Assembly (NCBI GenBank): GCA_000437915.1
Contig: FR901000.1
Coordinates: 55,047 to 119,046 of the forward strand
Source: Subdoligranulum sp. CAG:314
GTDB lineage: Bacteria > Bacillota > Clostridia > Christensenellales > CAG-314
Direction: 5' to 3'
DNA: 64,000 nucleotides
Shown here: positions 7,867 to 15,430 of the stretch, piece after piece
How positions within the stretch are numbered: position 1 is the stretch's first letter
Layout of the letters: each line of letters begins with the position of its first letter
The notes under the pieces: generated by a model
What the model saw: only the letters and a program-made list of their open reading frames with translations
Told to the model about the DNA's origin: nothing
The model's database searches: none
Made by a program: the position numbers and the translations under genes

Positions 7867-9138
7867 TCAAAGCGTCGCTATGCTGTCGCGGTCGGGACCT
7901 ACCCCCGCGTAAGCCACCTTGACGCCGGTGTATTCTTCAATCAGTCTGAGATATTTTTTCGCGTTTTCAGGCAGGTCGGCAATTTTTCTGACGCGCGTAG
8001 TGTCGCATTTCCAACCCTCCATTTCGCGGTAAACGGGCTTAACCCTTTCAAGCTCCGAAGTCGAGGGCATGACGTCAAGCAGTCTGCCGTCAAGCTCGTA
8101 GCCTACGCACACCTTGATTTTGTCAAAGGAGTCCAGCTTGTCTATTTTGCATACGGCAAGCTCGGTGTAGCCGTTTATCTCCGCGCCGTACTTTACGACG
8201 GGCAAATCCAGCCAGCCCAGCCTGCGCGCTCTTCCCGTGCGCGCTCCGAACTCGTCGTCCACGTTCTCGCCGCTGCCGCGGAATGCCTCCGACTCGGCTT
8301 CTCCCATTTCCGTAGGGAAGGGCCCCTGCCCCACCGCGCTTGAAAACGCTTTGATAACGCCCGTAACGTCGGTGATTTTTCCTATGGGTACGCCGCACGA
8401 CGCGCAGGCGTAAGCCACCGTGGGATTGCTGCTCGTTACGTAAGGATAAATACCGAGGTCCAAATCCTTCATTACTCCCAGCTGTCCCTCGAACAGCACG
8501 TTTCTGCCGCCGTCGATATATTTTCTTACAAAGGAAACGGGTTCGACAAGCCTGTGTGCAAGCTTGTACGACCAATACTGCAATTTTGAAAACAGCTGCT
8601 TCAAATCAACCTCCCCGCCGCCGAATGCTTTGAGCTCGAGGTTGATTAAGGGCAACACGCTTTCCAGACGACCTTTTGCGTAATCGAGATTTTTCAGGTC
8701 GCCCATACGCAAAGCAATGCGTCTCGCCTTGTCCGCATAGGCGGGACCGATACCGCGCTTTGTGGTGCCTATTCCGTTTTTGCTGCGCTCGAAAAGCTCG
8801 TCCAACGTAATATGATAAGGCATCAGCATGGTTGCCCTTTCACTGATAAAAAGCTTCGAGCTGTCAACGCCCTTGGACTCTACGTCGGCAATTTCTTTGA
8901 GCAGCTCGTCCGGATTGACGACCATGCCCGTGCCCGCAAGAGCCGCGCACCTGTCGTAAAAAATGCCGCACGGAATCAGGTGCAGCTTGAATACGCCTTT
9001 GTCGTTGACAACGGTATGCCCCGCGTTGTCTCCTCCCTGATAACGCACTATCAGGTCGGCGTTTTGCGCAAGATAATCAACCATCTTGCCCTTTCCCTCG
9101 TCGCCCCATTGCGCTCCCACTACAATCCTTGTCGCCAT
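7867..9138 (-). CDS. purA: Adenylosuccinate synthetase
   Basis: 423 residues. Condenses IMP and aspartate with GTP to adenylosuccinate, first committed step to AMP. N-terminal GTP-binding loop VVGAQWGDEGKGK (residues about 5-17), conserved DNAGHT (about 38-43), SERATMLMPYH region, GTTKRGIGPAYADKARR (about 125-141), and the C-terminal GVGPDRDS. Start chosen at 9138 because AGGAGAAAAGGATT precedes it and family proteins start MATRIVVGAQWGDEG. No promoter is visible between it and the terminator hairpin at 9175-9201, so expression should depend on read-through of that hairpin, which points to attenuation control. Confidence 0.97.
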   Translation of the reverse strand: MATRIVVGAQWGDEGKGKMVDYLAQNADLIVRYQGGDNAGHTVVNDKGVFKLHLIPCGIFYDRCAALAGTGMVVNPDELLKEIADVESKGVDSSKLFISERATMLMPYHITLDELFERSKNGIGTTKRGIGPAYADKARRIALRMGDLKNLDYAKGRLESVLPLINLELKAFGGGEVDLKQLFSKLQYWSYKLAHRLVEPVSFVRKYIDGGRNVLFEGQLGVMKDLDLGIYPYVTSSNPTVAYACASCGVPIGKITDVTGVIKAFSSAVGQGPFPTEMGEAESEAFRGSGENVDDEFGARTGRARRLGWLDLPVVKYGAEINGYTELAVCKIDKLDSFDKIKVCVGYELDGRLLDVMPSTSELERVKPVYREMEGWKCDTTRVRKIADLPENAKKYLRLIEEYTGVKVAYAGVGPDRDSIATL

Positions 9139-9174
9139 AATCCTTTTCTCCTTTTTTCTCGGTGCAATTTGCAT

Positions 9175-9201
9175 AAAAAAAGCATAGACTTTCGCCTATG
9201 C
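9175..9201 (-). terminator. Attenuator-like terminator in the purA leader
   Basis: On the minus strand GCATAGGC, GAAA tetraloop, GTCTATGC, then seven T. Eight base pairs with one G-U. The stop codon (TAG) of the upstream short ORF lies inside the 5' arm. purA starts 37 nt later with no intervening promoter. Confidence 0.8.
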
Positions 9202-9273
9202 CCGAGCCTTGCCGACAGTATGAGGAAAGACAGCGCCGCTCGGTTGCGTGTCAGATTGAAAAACAAAGCCCAT
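9196..9273 (-). CDS. Putative 25-codon leader peptide upstream of purA
   Basis: Reads MGFVFQSDTQ...VGKARA, 25 residues, then TAG. Has the best Shine-Dalgarno of the neighbourhood (AGGAGG, 8 nt before the ATG) and its own promoter. Its stop codon lies within the left arm of the terminator stem, so a ribosome finishing or pausing at the end would cover that arm and block hairpin formation. No codon run typical of amino-acid attenuation is seen. Too short for database recognition. Might be a leader peptide, or a small protein gene with its own terminator. Confidence 0.5.
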   Translation of the reverse strand: MGFVFQSDTQPSGAVFPHTVGKARA

Positions 9274-9292
9274 CGTCCTTTCCTCCTGTCGT

Positions 9293-9320
9293 ATTATATC
9301 ATATTTTTTCCGAAACTCAA
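9293..9320 (-). promoter_or_regulatory. Promoter of the purA leader
   Basis: TTGAGT, 16 bp, TATAAT. Predicted start falls at or in the AGGAGG of the leader ORF, so the transcript would begin practically with the ribosome-binding site. Confidence 0.7.
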
Positions 9321-9394
9321 AATGTTTTTTTGCTGTTTGAACGATTTAAGGCATATCCTTTTCTGCGCATTTCCCCCTTTCGATTCAGGTATTG

Positions 9395-9453
9395 TCGCTT
9401 TCATATCGTTTCGCAGAACTATATACAGATTAAACCTCTTTCGCTTTCATATC
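9395..9453. repeat. Two 13-bp direct repeats upstream of the purA promoter
   Basis: TCGCTTTCATATC at 9395-9407 and again, identical, at 9441-9453 (46 bp apart). They lie between the stop of the lipoprotein gene and the purA promoter, 75-135 bp upstream of its -35 box. Possible binding sites; unproven. Confidence 0.6.
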
Positions 9454-9480
9454 TTAATTGAAATCCAAAATTATCTCCTG

Positions 9481-10065
9481 TTAATATATAAATATTTCAT
9501 CTTCAAAAGGCGTGTACTCCACTGTTTTTTTATTATACCTTACCGTTAAAGCATCAATTTCTCCCAATTCATCCCGTTCTATTCCCAATATACAAACAAA
9601 GTGCTTGTTTTCCCCTTCGGGCAATAAGAGATTGGCGTCGTTAAATAATACATCTAAATCAATAACCAAAGAATTTTTTTCCTTGGTCAATTTCTTTACT
9701 TCTACTCTCTTTATCGGCTCGATGTTGGTGCTCCATTTTTTAACTATTATTACGAGAGAATTATTTGAAAAATATTGTCGGTCGTATCCGTCCAAAACTT
9801 CATTCAGCCTTGCATCGCTTTTTTGAGCGTCAACCGTCTCATCCCCAAGCCATCCTGCAGAATTGCGAAACGCATTTAAATCTTCAAGCGAATTGAGCAA
9901 AACCTCAGGTTGCAAATACTCTGGATATTCCTGTATATCAACATGCCCTCCCCGAAATTTAAAGCTCACCTTATTGGAACAGCCTGTCAAAAACATTGAA
10001 CAAGCGAGAACTATCGCCACTGCCAAAATTATTTTTTTGCCAAAATCGACTTTTATTTTAATCAT
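9481..10065 (-). CDS. Putative lipoprotein of unknown function
   Basis: 194 residues from the ATG at 10065 (AAGGAAG precedes). N-terminal Lys-rich segment, hydrophobic stretch and lipobox FLTGC predict a membrane-anchored exported protein. The mature part has phrases (LNEVLDGYDRQYFSNNSLVIIV...) that match the neighbour's NQILRNYDEDFFDKKILVFAI in position and pattern, so this and the gene at 10154-10723 look like diverged paralogues. Codon use is distinctly AT-rich compared with the metabolic genes around. Third gene of a three-gene minus-strand group. Function not recognised. Confidence 0.7.
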   Translation of the reverse strand: MIKIKVDFGKKIILAVAIVLACSMFLTGCSNKVSFKFRGGHVDIQEYPEYLQPEVLLNSLEDLNAFRNSAGWLGDETVDAQKSDARLNEVLDGYDRQYFSNNSLVIIVKKWSTNIEPIKRVEVKKLTKEKNSLVIDLDVLFNDANLLLPEGENKHFVCILGIERDELGEIDALTVRYNKKTVEYTPFEDEIFIY

Positions 10066-10153
10066 TTTTTCTTCCTTTAAATGCAATAAAAAAGAAAAGC
10101 ATTGTTTGTTAAACGCAATATCCCTATTCTTTCGTTTTTCAAATTTCCCTCTC

Positions 10154-10723
10154 TTATAAAATATTAAAATTGTAAATCGTATATTCGCTTTCTATATATC
10201 GATATTTTAAATCGGAACGATTAATTTCAGCTAAAATTACCCACTGTTCGCTAGGCATAACCATAGGTGTTGCAATAAATCCTGCATTGTAATCAATATC
10301 CAGCTCTATCCGTATACAATGCTCAACTAACTTTATTGATTTTAAAGTTATACCTTTGATTTGATAAGGACAACCGGTATAAATCGCAAAAACCAAAATC
10401 TTTTTATCAAAAAAGTCTTCGTCATAGTTCCGTAAAATTTGGTTTAATTCTCTTTCGCTATCTTCTTCGATACTTTCTTCAAATGCAGTAATATTTACGC
10501 GGCTACAATAAATTATCAGAGATTCAAAAAATTTTATAGAACTTTCGCCTCTGTAATAGTTACTATAATTTGCTTTACAATAGCTTCCGCTGTAACGTAT
10601 TTCGTATTTGACGTTTATCGCTTCTTTTTCTTCGGGGGTACACCCGCACAGAAAACACATACACAGCAACAATAAAAGAGCTACCGCAACAATCGACTTT
10701 ACTTTGTTTATTTTTTTGTTCAT
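10154..10723 (-). CDS. Putative lipoprotein, paralogue of its neighbours
   Basis: 189 residues. Export signal with lipobox FLCGC near residue 28. Its signal peptide is nearly the same as that of the next upstream gene (both carry KVKSIVA...LLLLCMCF-like sequence), a sign of tandem duplication of the 5' part. The C-terminal half resembles the protein at 9481-10065 (an Asp/Phe-rich turn followed by a beta-like hydrophobic strand and basic segment). AT-rich codon use. Ribosome-binding site AGAGGGAGAAAG. Middle gene of the group; 35 bp after the upstream gene. Function unknown. Confidence 0.7.
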   Translation of the reverse strand: MNKKINKVKSIVAVALLLLLCMCFLCGCTPEEKEAINVKYEIRYSGSYCKANYSNYYRGESSIKFFESLIIYCSRVNITAFEESIEEDSERELNQILRNYDEDFFDKKILVFAIYTGCPYQIKGITLKSIKLVEHCIRIELDIDYNAGFIATPMVMPSEQWVILAEINRSDLKYRYIESEYTIYNFNIL

Positions 10724-10758
10724 ATACTTTCTCCCTCTGTTTTAATTTTATTGTCGAA

Positions 10759-11403
10759 TCATAAATCAAAATATTTTTTACCAATGAAATATATGCATTC
10801 ACATGCCTGCGCAGTTTCCGGTTGACCGCTTTGAAAAGGGAATTTTTCACCTGAAATCAAATTGACAAAATCTTCTCCTGTTTTGATTGCCGGTATATAA
10901 TAACAGTCTTCACTTTCTAAAAGATAATACTTAGCGTTGCCTGCATTCGCTACATAAAACGGACTTCTGTCGTAAACTATTTTGTTGCCATCTTCATCCA
11001 AAATCCACTCTTGCTCGGACGTAGTTGGATTTAAAGTATAAGGACTCCAAGTGCGAATAATTGTTGAGTTGGATAATGTGTACATACTTGTCCTAAATCC
11101 CAACCAACCGAAAACTTTGTTCAACTCGTCGCCCACAAGAACATATAAATAACCGTAGGGCTCAAATTCCACCAAAAAAATATTCAGCATCCCATTTTCG
11201 TTATAAAGCGGTTTTATTTCAAAGCCCGTCCGTTTGCCATTGTCCTCCGCCATAAATCTTTTTTCTATACGCTCGGACATCCTCTGAATATGTTGTTCTG
11301 TAGTATAGTCGCTTGCCTGACGCGCGTGCCCCCAAACAAAACACATACACAGCGAAAACAAAAGGACTAACGCGACAATCGACTTTACTTTTATTTTGTT
11401 CAT
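10759..11403 (-). CDS. Putative secreted protein of unknown function
   Basis: 214 residues. N-terminus MNKIKVKSIVALVLL... is a Sec signal peptide almost identical to that of the following gene, but the lipobox Cys is missing here (FVWGHA instead of FLCGC), so it may be released by signal peptidase I rather than lipidated. Mature part is rich in Tyr, Glu and Asn with no recognised domain. GGGAGGAGG precedes the ATG. First gene of the three-gene group; preceded by a 200-nt leader that contains a terminator-like hairpin. Confidence 0.65.
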   Translation of the reverse strand: MNKIKVKSIVALVLLFSLCMCFVWGHARQASDYTTEQHIQRMSERIEKRFMAEDNGKRTGFEIKPLYNENGMLNIFLVEFEPYGYLYVLVGDELNKVFGWLGFRTSMYTLSNSTIIRTWSPYTLNPTTSEQEWILDEDGNKIVYDRSPFYVANAGNAKYYLLESEDCYYIPAIKTGEDFVNLISGEKFPFQSGQPETAQACECIYFIGKKYFDL

Positions 11404-11491
11404 TTAGCCTCCTCCCTGAATTTTTAATCAGATAAACCAAATCCCGTTGTGCAAAATCCTTTACGCTCCCCCGACGCGATTTTAAATCAAA

Positions 11492-11529
11492 TAAAAACCG
11501 CAACACAAACCAAAACGGTCGGTTGCGGT
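11492..11529 (-). terminator. Terminator-like hairpin in the leader of the exported-protein genes
   Basis: ACCGCAAC/GTTGCGGT (11522-11529 with 11497-11504), partly extended inside by CGACC/GGTTTG, then TTTTTATTT on the minus strand. Lies between the promoter at 11607-11635 and the first gene, so it could be an attenuator or the end of a short RNA. Confidence 0.6.
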
Positions 11530-11606
11530 AAACAGACGTAAAAATCGGGTTAAATTTTTCAGGCGGACGTCATTTCGGGCAGAACTTTAATACCGTCTTT
11601 GCAGTT

Positions 11607-11635
11607 ATCTTACCACACATATTAAAGTAAGTCAA
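11607..11635 (-). promoter_or_regulatory. Sigma-A promoter upstream of the exported-protein genes
   Basis: TTGACT, 17 bp, TAAGAT with TG extension; predicted start near 11600, about 200 nt before the first ATG. Confidence 0.7.
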
Positions 11636-11673
11636 CGAATTTATATCCGAGTTGTTTCAGCGTTTTTTTCGCC

Positions 11674-13032
11674 TTATTGCGGCTGCGTGGCTTTTTCAAT
11701 CGCCTTGTCGAACTGCTCCTCCGTGAGAAATCCAAGTTTAAGCGCCGCCTGTTTGAGCGTCAATCCCTCTTTCCGCGCGGTTTTGACAATAAAAGCCGCA
11801 CGGTCGTAGCCCACGACGGGAGAAAGGGCTGTCGCAAGCATAAGGTTTTTGTCCAGATTGTCCTTCATTCTGCGCTCGTTCGGAACAATGCCCGCGACGC
11901 AATTTTTGTCAAAGCTTTCAGCCGCCTGCGCAAGCAGGTTGATGCTTTCGATTGCCTTAAAGGCAATGACGGGCATACAGGCGTTAAGCTGCAGCTGTCC
12001 CAGCGCGCACGCCGCAGTAATCGTCTGATGATTGCCGAAAACCTCGCAGCACACCATAATCATTGCCTCGCATTGAGTAGGATTTACCTTGCCGGGCATA
12101 ATCGAGCTGCCCGGTTCGTTTGCGGGCAAGGATATTTCCGCTATGCCCGTGTCGGGGCCGCAGGCAAGGAATCTGACATCGCCCGCGATTTTCAGCAAAT
12201 CGGCTGCAAGCGTATTCAGCGCGCCGTGAAAATTGAGCGCCGCGTTTTTTGAGGACAGCCCCGCGAATTTGTCCTTTGCCGGCACAAAAGGCAAACCGTA
12301 TATTTCGGAAAGACACTTTACCGCCGCCCTGTCAAAGCCTGCGGGCGCGTTCAGTCCCGTGCCCACGGCGGTGCCGCCCAAAGGAAGAGCGTAAAGATAC
12401 TTCATGCTGTCGTCAATCATCGACAGGTCGTTTTCAATCAACGTCTCAAACGCGCCCAGCTCGCTGCCGAAAGTCACGGGAGTGGCGTCCTGCAAGTGAG
12501 TGCGCCCCGATTTGACAATACCGCCGTACTTTTTCTTTAAACCTCCGAATGAGGCTGCAAGGCTTTTGAGGGCGGGACGAAGACGCGTGCAGTACAGCTC
12601 CGCGCAGCAGACGTGTATTGCGGTAGGAAACACGTCGTTGGTGCTCTGCGACATATTGACCTTGTCGTTTGCGTGAGCCTGAACGCCGTTTTGACTGCAC
12701 AGACGGGAAATAACCTCGTTGAGGTTCATGTTGGTCTGCGTTCCGCTGCCCGTCTGAAAAACCACAAGCGGAAACATATCGTCCGCGCCGCCCGACAAAA
12801 TCAACTCGCACGCCGCAACGATTGCCCGCTCGGTTTTCGCGTCAAGCACGCCAAGCCGCGCGTTTGCCTTTGCCGCCGCCTTTTTGACGTTGGCAAGCGC
12901 ATAGACAAGCTCCTTGGGCATTTGTTGCCCGATGCGGAAATTCCTGCGGCTGCGCTCGGTCTGCGCGCCCCACAAAGCGCCGCTTTCTATTTCTATTTCT
13001 CCGAAACTGTCTTTTTCCTTTCTGTAATCCAT
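11674..13032 (-). CDS. fumC: Fumarate hydratase, class II
   Basis: 452 residues from the ATG at 13032 (GAGG 7 nt before). Reversible hydration of fumarate to L-malate, iron-independent. Superfamily signature GSSIMPGKVNP near residue 305; GSGTQTNMNLNEV near 90; SGRTHLQDATPVTFG near 175; NMSQSTNDVFPTA near 130. Its C-terminal helix domain (SPVVGYDRAA onward) is present, so the protein is complete. Class II rather than the Fe-S class I enzyme common in strict anaerobes. It is transcribed alone from a promoter that follows the rplL terminator. Confidence 0.96.
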   Translation of the reverse strand: MDYRKEKDSFGEIEIESGALWGAQTERSRRNFRIGQQMPKELVYALANVKKAAAKANARLGVLDAKTERAIVAACELILSGGADDMFPLVVFQTGSGTQTNMNLNEVISRLCSQNGVQAHANDKVNMSQSTNDVFPTAIHVCCAELYCTRLRPALKSLAASFGGLKKKYGGIVKSGRTHLQDATPVTFGSELGAFETLIENDLSMIDDSMKYLYALPLGGTAVGTGLNAPAGFDRAAVKCLSEIYGLPFVPAKDKFAGLSSKNAALNFHGALNTLAADLLKIAGDVRFLACGPDTGIAEISLPANEPGSSIMPGKVNPTQCEAMIMVCCEVFGNHQTITAACALGQLQLNACMPVIAFKAIESINLLAQAAESFDKNCVAGIVPNERRMKDNLDKNLMLATALSPVVGYDRAAFIVKTARKEGLTLKQAALKLGFLTEEQFDKAIEKATQPQ

Positions 13033-13047
13033 AAATACCTCGCGGCA

Positions 13048-13076
13048 ATTATACCACAAAAGCGCGCCTCCTTCAA
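13048..13076 (-). promoter_or_regulatory. Sigma-A promoter of fumC
   Basis: TTGAAG, 17 bp, TATAAT; transcription start expected at about 13041, giving a leader of some 9 nt that begins with the Shine-Dalgarno. Confidence 0.75.
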
Positions 13077-13095
13077 CCGCAGGGACGCTCAAAAC

Positions 13096-13124
13096 AAAAA
13101 AGCCGTCTTTGTACGACGGCTTTT
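13096..13124 (-). terminator. Terminator of the rpmG-rplL operon
   Basis: AAAAGCCGTC/GACGGCTTTT stem followed by six T on the minus strand, 10 bp after rplL. Confidence 0.9.
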
Positions 13125-13134
13125 CGATAAATGC

Positions 13135-13509
13135 TTATTTTAGCTCCGCAACAGCTCCCGCTTCCTTGAGCTTTGCGACCATCTGTTCGGCAAGCTCCTT
13201 GGGCTGAGCTTCTTTGATTGTGGAAGGAGCGCTTTCCACCATGTTTTTCGCTTCCACGAGTCCGAGACCGGTTAGCTCTCTGACAACCTTGATGACGTTG
13301 AGTTTGCTCGCGCCGATTTCCTTCAAAACGACGTCGAACTCCGTCTTTTCCTCTGCGGGAGCCGCAGCCGCTCCGCCTGCCGCGGGACCGGCAACCGCGA
13401 CCGCAGCCGCGCTTACGCCGAATTCGTTTTCTATTGCTTTTACAAGCTCGTTGAGTTCAAGAACGCTGAGCGCCTTTATATCTTCTATAAATTTTGCAAT
13501 ATCTGCCAT
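13135..13509 (-). CDS. rplL: 50S ribosomal protein L7/L12
   Basis: 124 residues. Stalk protein that recruits translation GTPases. N-terminal dimerisation helices (about 1-30), Ala/Gly-rich hinge (about 32-52, [18 protein letters not shown]), and the conserved C-terminal domain ([24 protein letters not shown], about 70-93). Last gene of the rpmG-secE-nusG-rplK-rplA-rplJ-rplL operon, followed by a strong terminator. In most Firmicutes rpoB comes next; here it does not. Confidence 0.98.
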   Translation of the reverse strand: MADIAKFIEDIKALSVLELNELVKAIENEFGVSAAAVAVAGPAAGGAAAAPAEEKTEFDVVLKEIGASKLNVIKVVRELTGLGLVEAKNMVESAPSTIKEAQPKELAEQMVAKLKEAGAVAELK

Positions 13510-13566
13510 TTTTTTAATCTCCTTTAAATTTTTTCCGCGGTTTTCCGCTTTTTTTAAATTACGCGA

Positions 13567-14058
13567 TTAAGCGCTTTGTTTTTCCGCAACTGCATTGAGG
13601 GCGATTGCGAGACCCTGTATGGGAGCGTTGAGCACGTTTGCCAACATTCCGTAAAGAACCTGTTTGCCGGGAATTTTCGCCAAAGCCTGCACCGTCTTGT
13701 CGTCGACGTAAGCCTTGTCCATCATTCCGCACTTAATGGACATAACCTTGTACTTGTCTATGCCCTCGCTGACAACCTTTGCGGGCGCGATTGCGTCGTC
13801 GTAAGATATGGCGATTGCGGTAGGTCCGTTGAGCGCGGCGTCGAAATCCTTGTAACCAAGCTCGTTGAGAGCTATCCTGACCAGCGTGTTTTTAAGCACC
13901 TTGTACTCTACGTTCGCCTTTCTGAACTCGGCGCGGAATTCGGTATCCTTTTCCACCGTGAGTCCTTTGTAATCGATAATGACAAACGAAGCGCATCTTT
14001 CAAACTTTTCTTTGAGGTCGTCTATGATTGCTCTCTTTGCGATTTGACTCTCTCTCAT
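13567..14058 (-). CDS. rplJ: 50S ribosomal protein L10
   Basis: 163 residues from the ATG at 14058, preceded by AAAGGAGG; frames open further upstream run through the leader and are rejected. Forms the base of the L7/L12 stalk. N-terminal RNA-binding domain (MRESQIAKRAIIDDLKEKF, FVIIDYKGLT near residue 25) and the C-terminal helix that binds L12 dimers (VLYGMLANVLNAPIQGLAIALNAV). Its leader carries an attenuator-like structure, in keeping with known L10-L12 autogenous control. Confidence 0.97.
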   Translation of the reverse strand: MRESQIAKRAIIDDLKEKFERCASFVIIDYKGLTVEKDTEFRAEFRKANVEYKVLKNTLVRIALNELGYKDFDAALNGPTAIAISYDDAIAPAKVVSEGIDKYKVMSIKCGMMDKAYVDDKTVQALAKIPGKQVLYGMLANVLNAPIQGLAIALNAVAEKQSA

Positions 14059-14101
14059 CTGATTTCCTCCTTTAAATATTTTGCCGGGAAAAACCCCGTA
14101 T

Positions 14102-14159
14102 AAAAACCCTTGCACTAACAAAAGTACAAGGGTCGGAAGAACTTTTACCGTCTTGTACC
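14102..14159 (-). promoter_or_regulatory. L10-type leader with terminator/antiterminator
   Basis: Terminator: CCCTTGTAC/GTGCAAGGG (14124-14132 with 14107-14115) followed by TTTTT. An upstream GGTACAAG (minus strand, 14152-14159) is complementary to CTTGTAC of the terminator's left arm, giving a mutually exclusive antiterminator. Placed directly before rplJ, this matches the Firmicutes ribosomal L10 leader concept. Confidence 0.7.
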
Positions 14160-14211
14160 TCGGCAAGATTTGCTGTCACTTGCTGTCTTTGGTCAAGGGA
14201 ATTTATTTTGT

Positions 14212-14901
14212 TTAAGCGGTGCGGTAATTGACCTTTATGCCGGGTCCCATCGTCGAAGAAACGGTGACGCTTTTGACATAAGTGCCTTTTGCCGCCGCAG
14301 GCTTCGCCTTGATGATGGCGTCCATGATTGTGGAAAGGTTTTCCATAAGCTTCTCTTTGCCGAAGCTCTTTTTGCCGAATATGACGTGGCATATTGCGGT
14401 TTTGTCCACTCTGTACTCCACTTTACCTGCTTTGACGTCGTTTATGGCTTTTGTTATATCCTGAGTTACCGTGCCGCTCTTGGGGTTGGGCATCAGTCCC
14501 TTAGGGCCGAGAAGCTTACCTATACGGCCTACAAGTCCCATCATATCGGGGCTTGTGATGCAGACGTCGAAATCAAACCAGTTTTCGGTCTGAATCTTCT
14601 GTATGATTTCCTCCGCGCCGACGAAGTCCGCTCCCGCCTTGGTCGCTTCGTCCGCTTTTTCGCCCTTGGCTATGACAAGAACGCGGACGGTTTTGCCCGT
14701 TCCGTTGGGAAGAACCACAACGCCTCTGACCTGTTGGTCGGCATGACGGGGGTCAACACCCAATCTCACGTGCAGCTCCATGGTTTCGTCAAACTTGGCT
14801 TTCGCCGTCTGGAGAGCCAATTCTATCGCCTCTCCCGTTTCATACTGTTTGGACCTGTCTATGAGCTTTGCGCTCTCTACGTATCTTTTACCCTTTTTCA
14901 T
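14212..14901 (-). CDS. rplA: 50S ribosomal protein L1
   Basis: 229 residues from the ATG at 14901, preceded by GAGGAGGG. Primary 23S rRNA-binding protein of the L1 stalk. Conserved [17 protein letters not shown] (about 38-54), and [17 protein letters not shown] (about 125-141). The rplK stop lies 13 bp upstream. A frame 30 bp longer exists but would overlap rplK and lacks a ribosome-binding site. Confidence 0.97.
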   Translation of the reverse strand: MKKGKRYVESAKLIDRSKQYETGEAIELALQTAKAKFDETMELHVRLGVDPRHADQQVRGVVVLPNGTGKTVRVLVIAKGEKADEATKAGADFVGAEEIIQKIQTENWFDFDVCITSPDMMGLVGRIGKLLGPKGLMPNPKSGTVTQDITKAINDVKAGKVEYRVDKTAICHVIFGKKSFGKEKLMENLSTIMDAIIKAKPAAAKGTYVKSVTVSSTMGPGIKVNYRTA

Positions 14902-14914
14902 CGCAAAGCCCTCC

Positions 14915-15340
14915 TCAGTCAACCACGACAATGCCCATGCTGCGGGCAGTGCCGGCTATCATGCTGCAAGCCGATTCCAAGGACGCCGCGTTGAGGTCTA
15001 CCATTTTTGTCTTTGCTATTTCCTCAATCTGCGCTTTGGTTATGTTGGCAACCTTTGTTTTGTTGGGAACCGCAGACGCCGTCTCGATGCCGCACGCTTT
15101 TTTAATCAGCACGGGCGCGGGAGGCGTTTTGAGCACAAACGAAAAGGACCTGTCCTGATAGATAGTGACAATAACGGGAATAATCAATCCCGCCTTGTCC
15201 GCGGTCTTTGCGTTGAACTCTTTGGTAAAGCCCGGAATGTTGATGCCGTGAGGTCCCAATGCGGAGCCTACGGGAGGCGCGGGCGTCGCTTTGCCCGCGG
15301 GCAGCTGCAATTTGACAACCGCCGTAACTTTTTTCGCCAT
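14915..15340 (-). CDS. rplK: 50S ribosomal protein L11
   Basis: 141 residues from the ATG at 15340 (AGGAGATAAAA precedes). Binds the GTPase-associated centre of 23S rRNA. N-terminal domain with [16 protein letters not shown] (about 20-35), C-terminal RNA-binding domain with [14 protein letters not shown]. The 90-nt gap to nusG includes a small hairpin (GGACG...CGTCC) that could take part in autoregulation. Confidence 0.97.
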   Translation of the reverse strand: MAKKVTAVVKLQLPAGKATPAPPVGSALGPHGINIPGFTKEFNAKTADKAGLIIPVIVTIYQDRSFSFVLKTPPAPVLIKKACGIETASAVPNKTKVANITKAQIEEIAKTKMVDLNAASLESACSMIAGTARSMGIVVVD

Positions 15341-15430
15341 TTTTATCTCCTGATATGTGGTATTGATGAAACGCATGAAAATATTTACGTTTCTCCCACT
15401 CGGACGCTTTCAAAAAACGTCCGTAAAAAA

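Noticed and set aside
9250..9300. ZTP or purine riboswitch upstream of purA
   Set aside because: No conserved purine-aptamer loops and no CCGCCUGGGC of the ZTP class; the region is better explained by a leader ORF.
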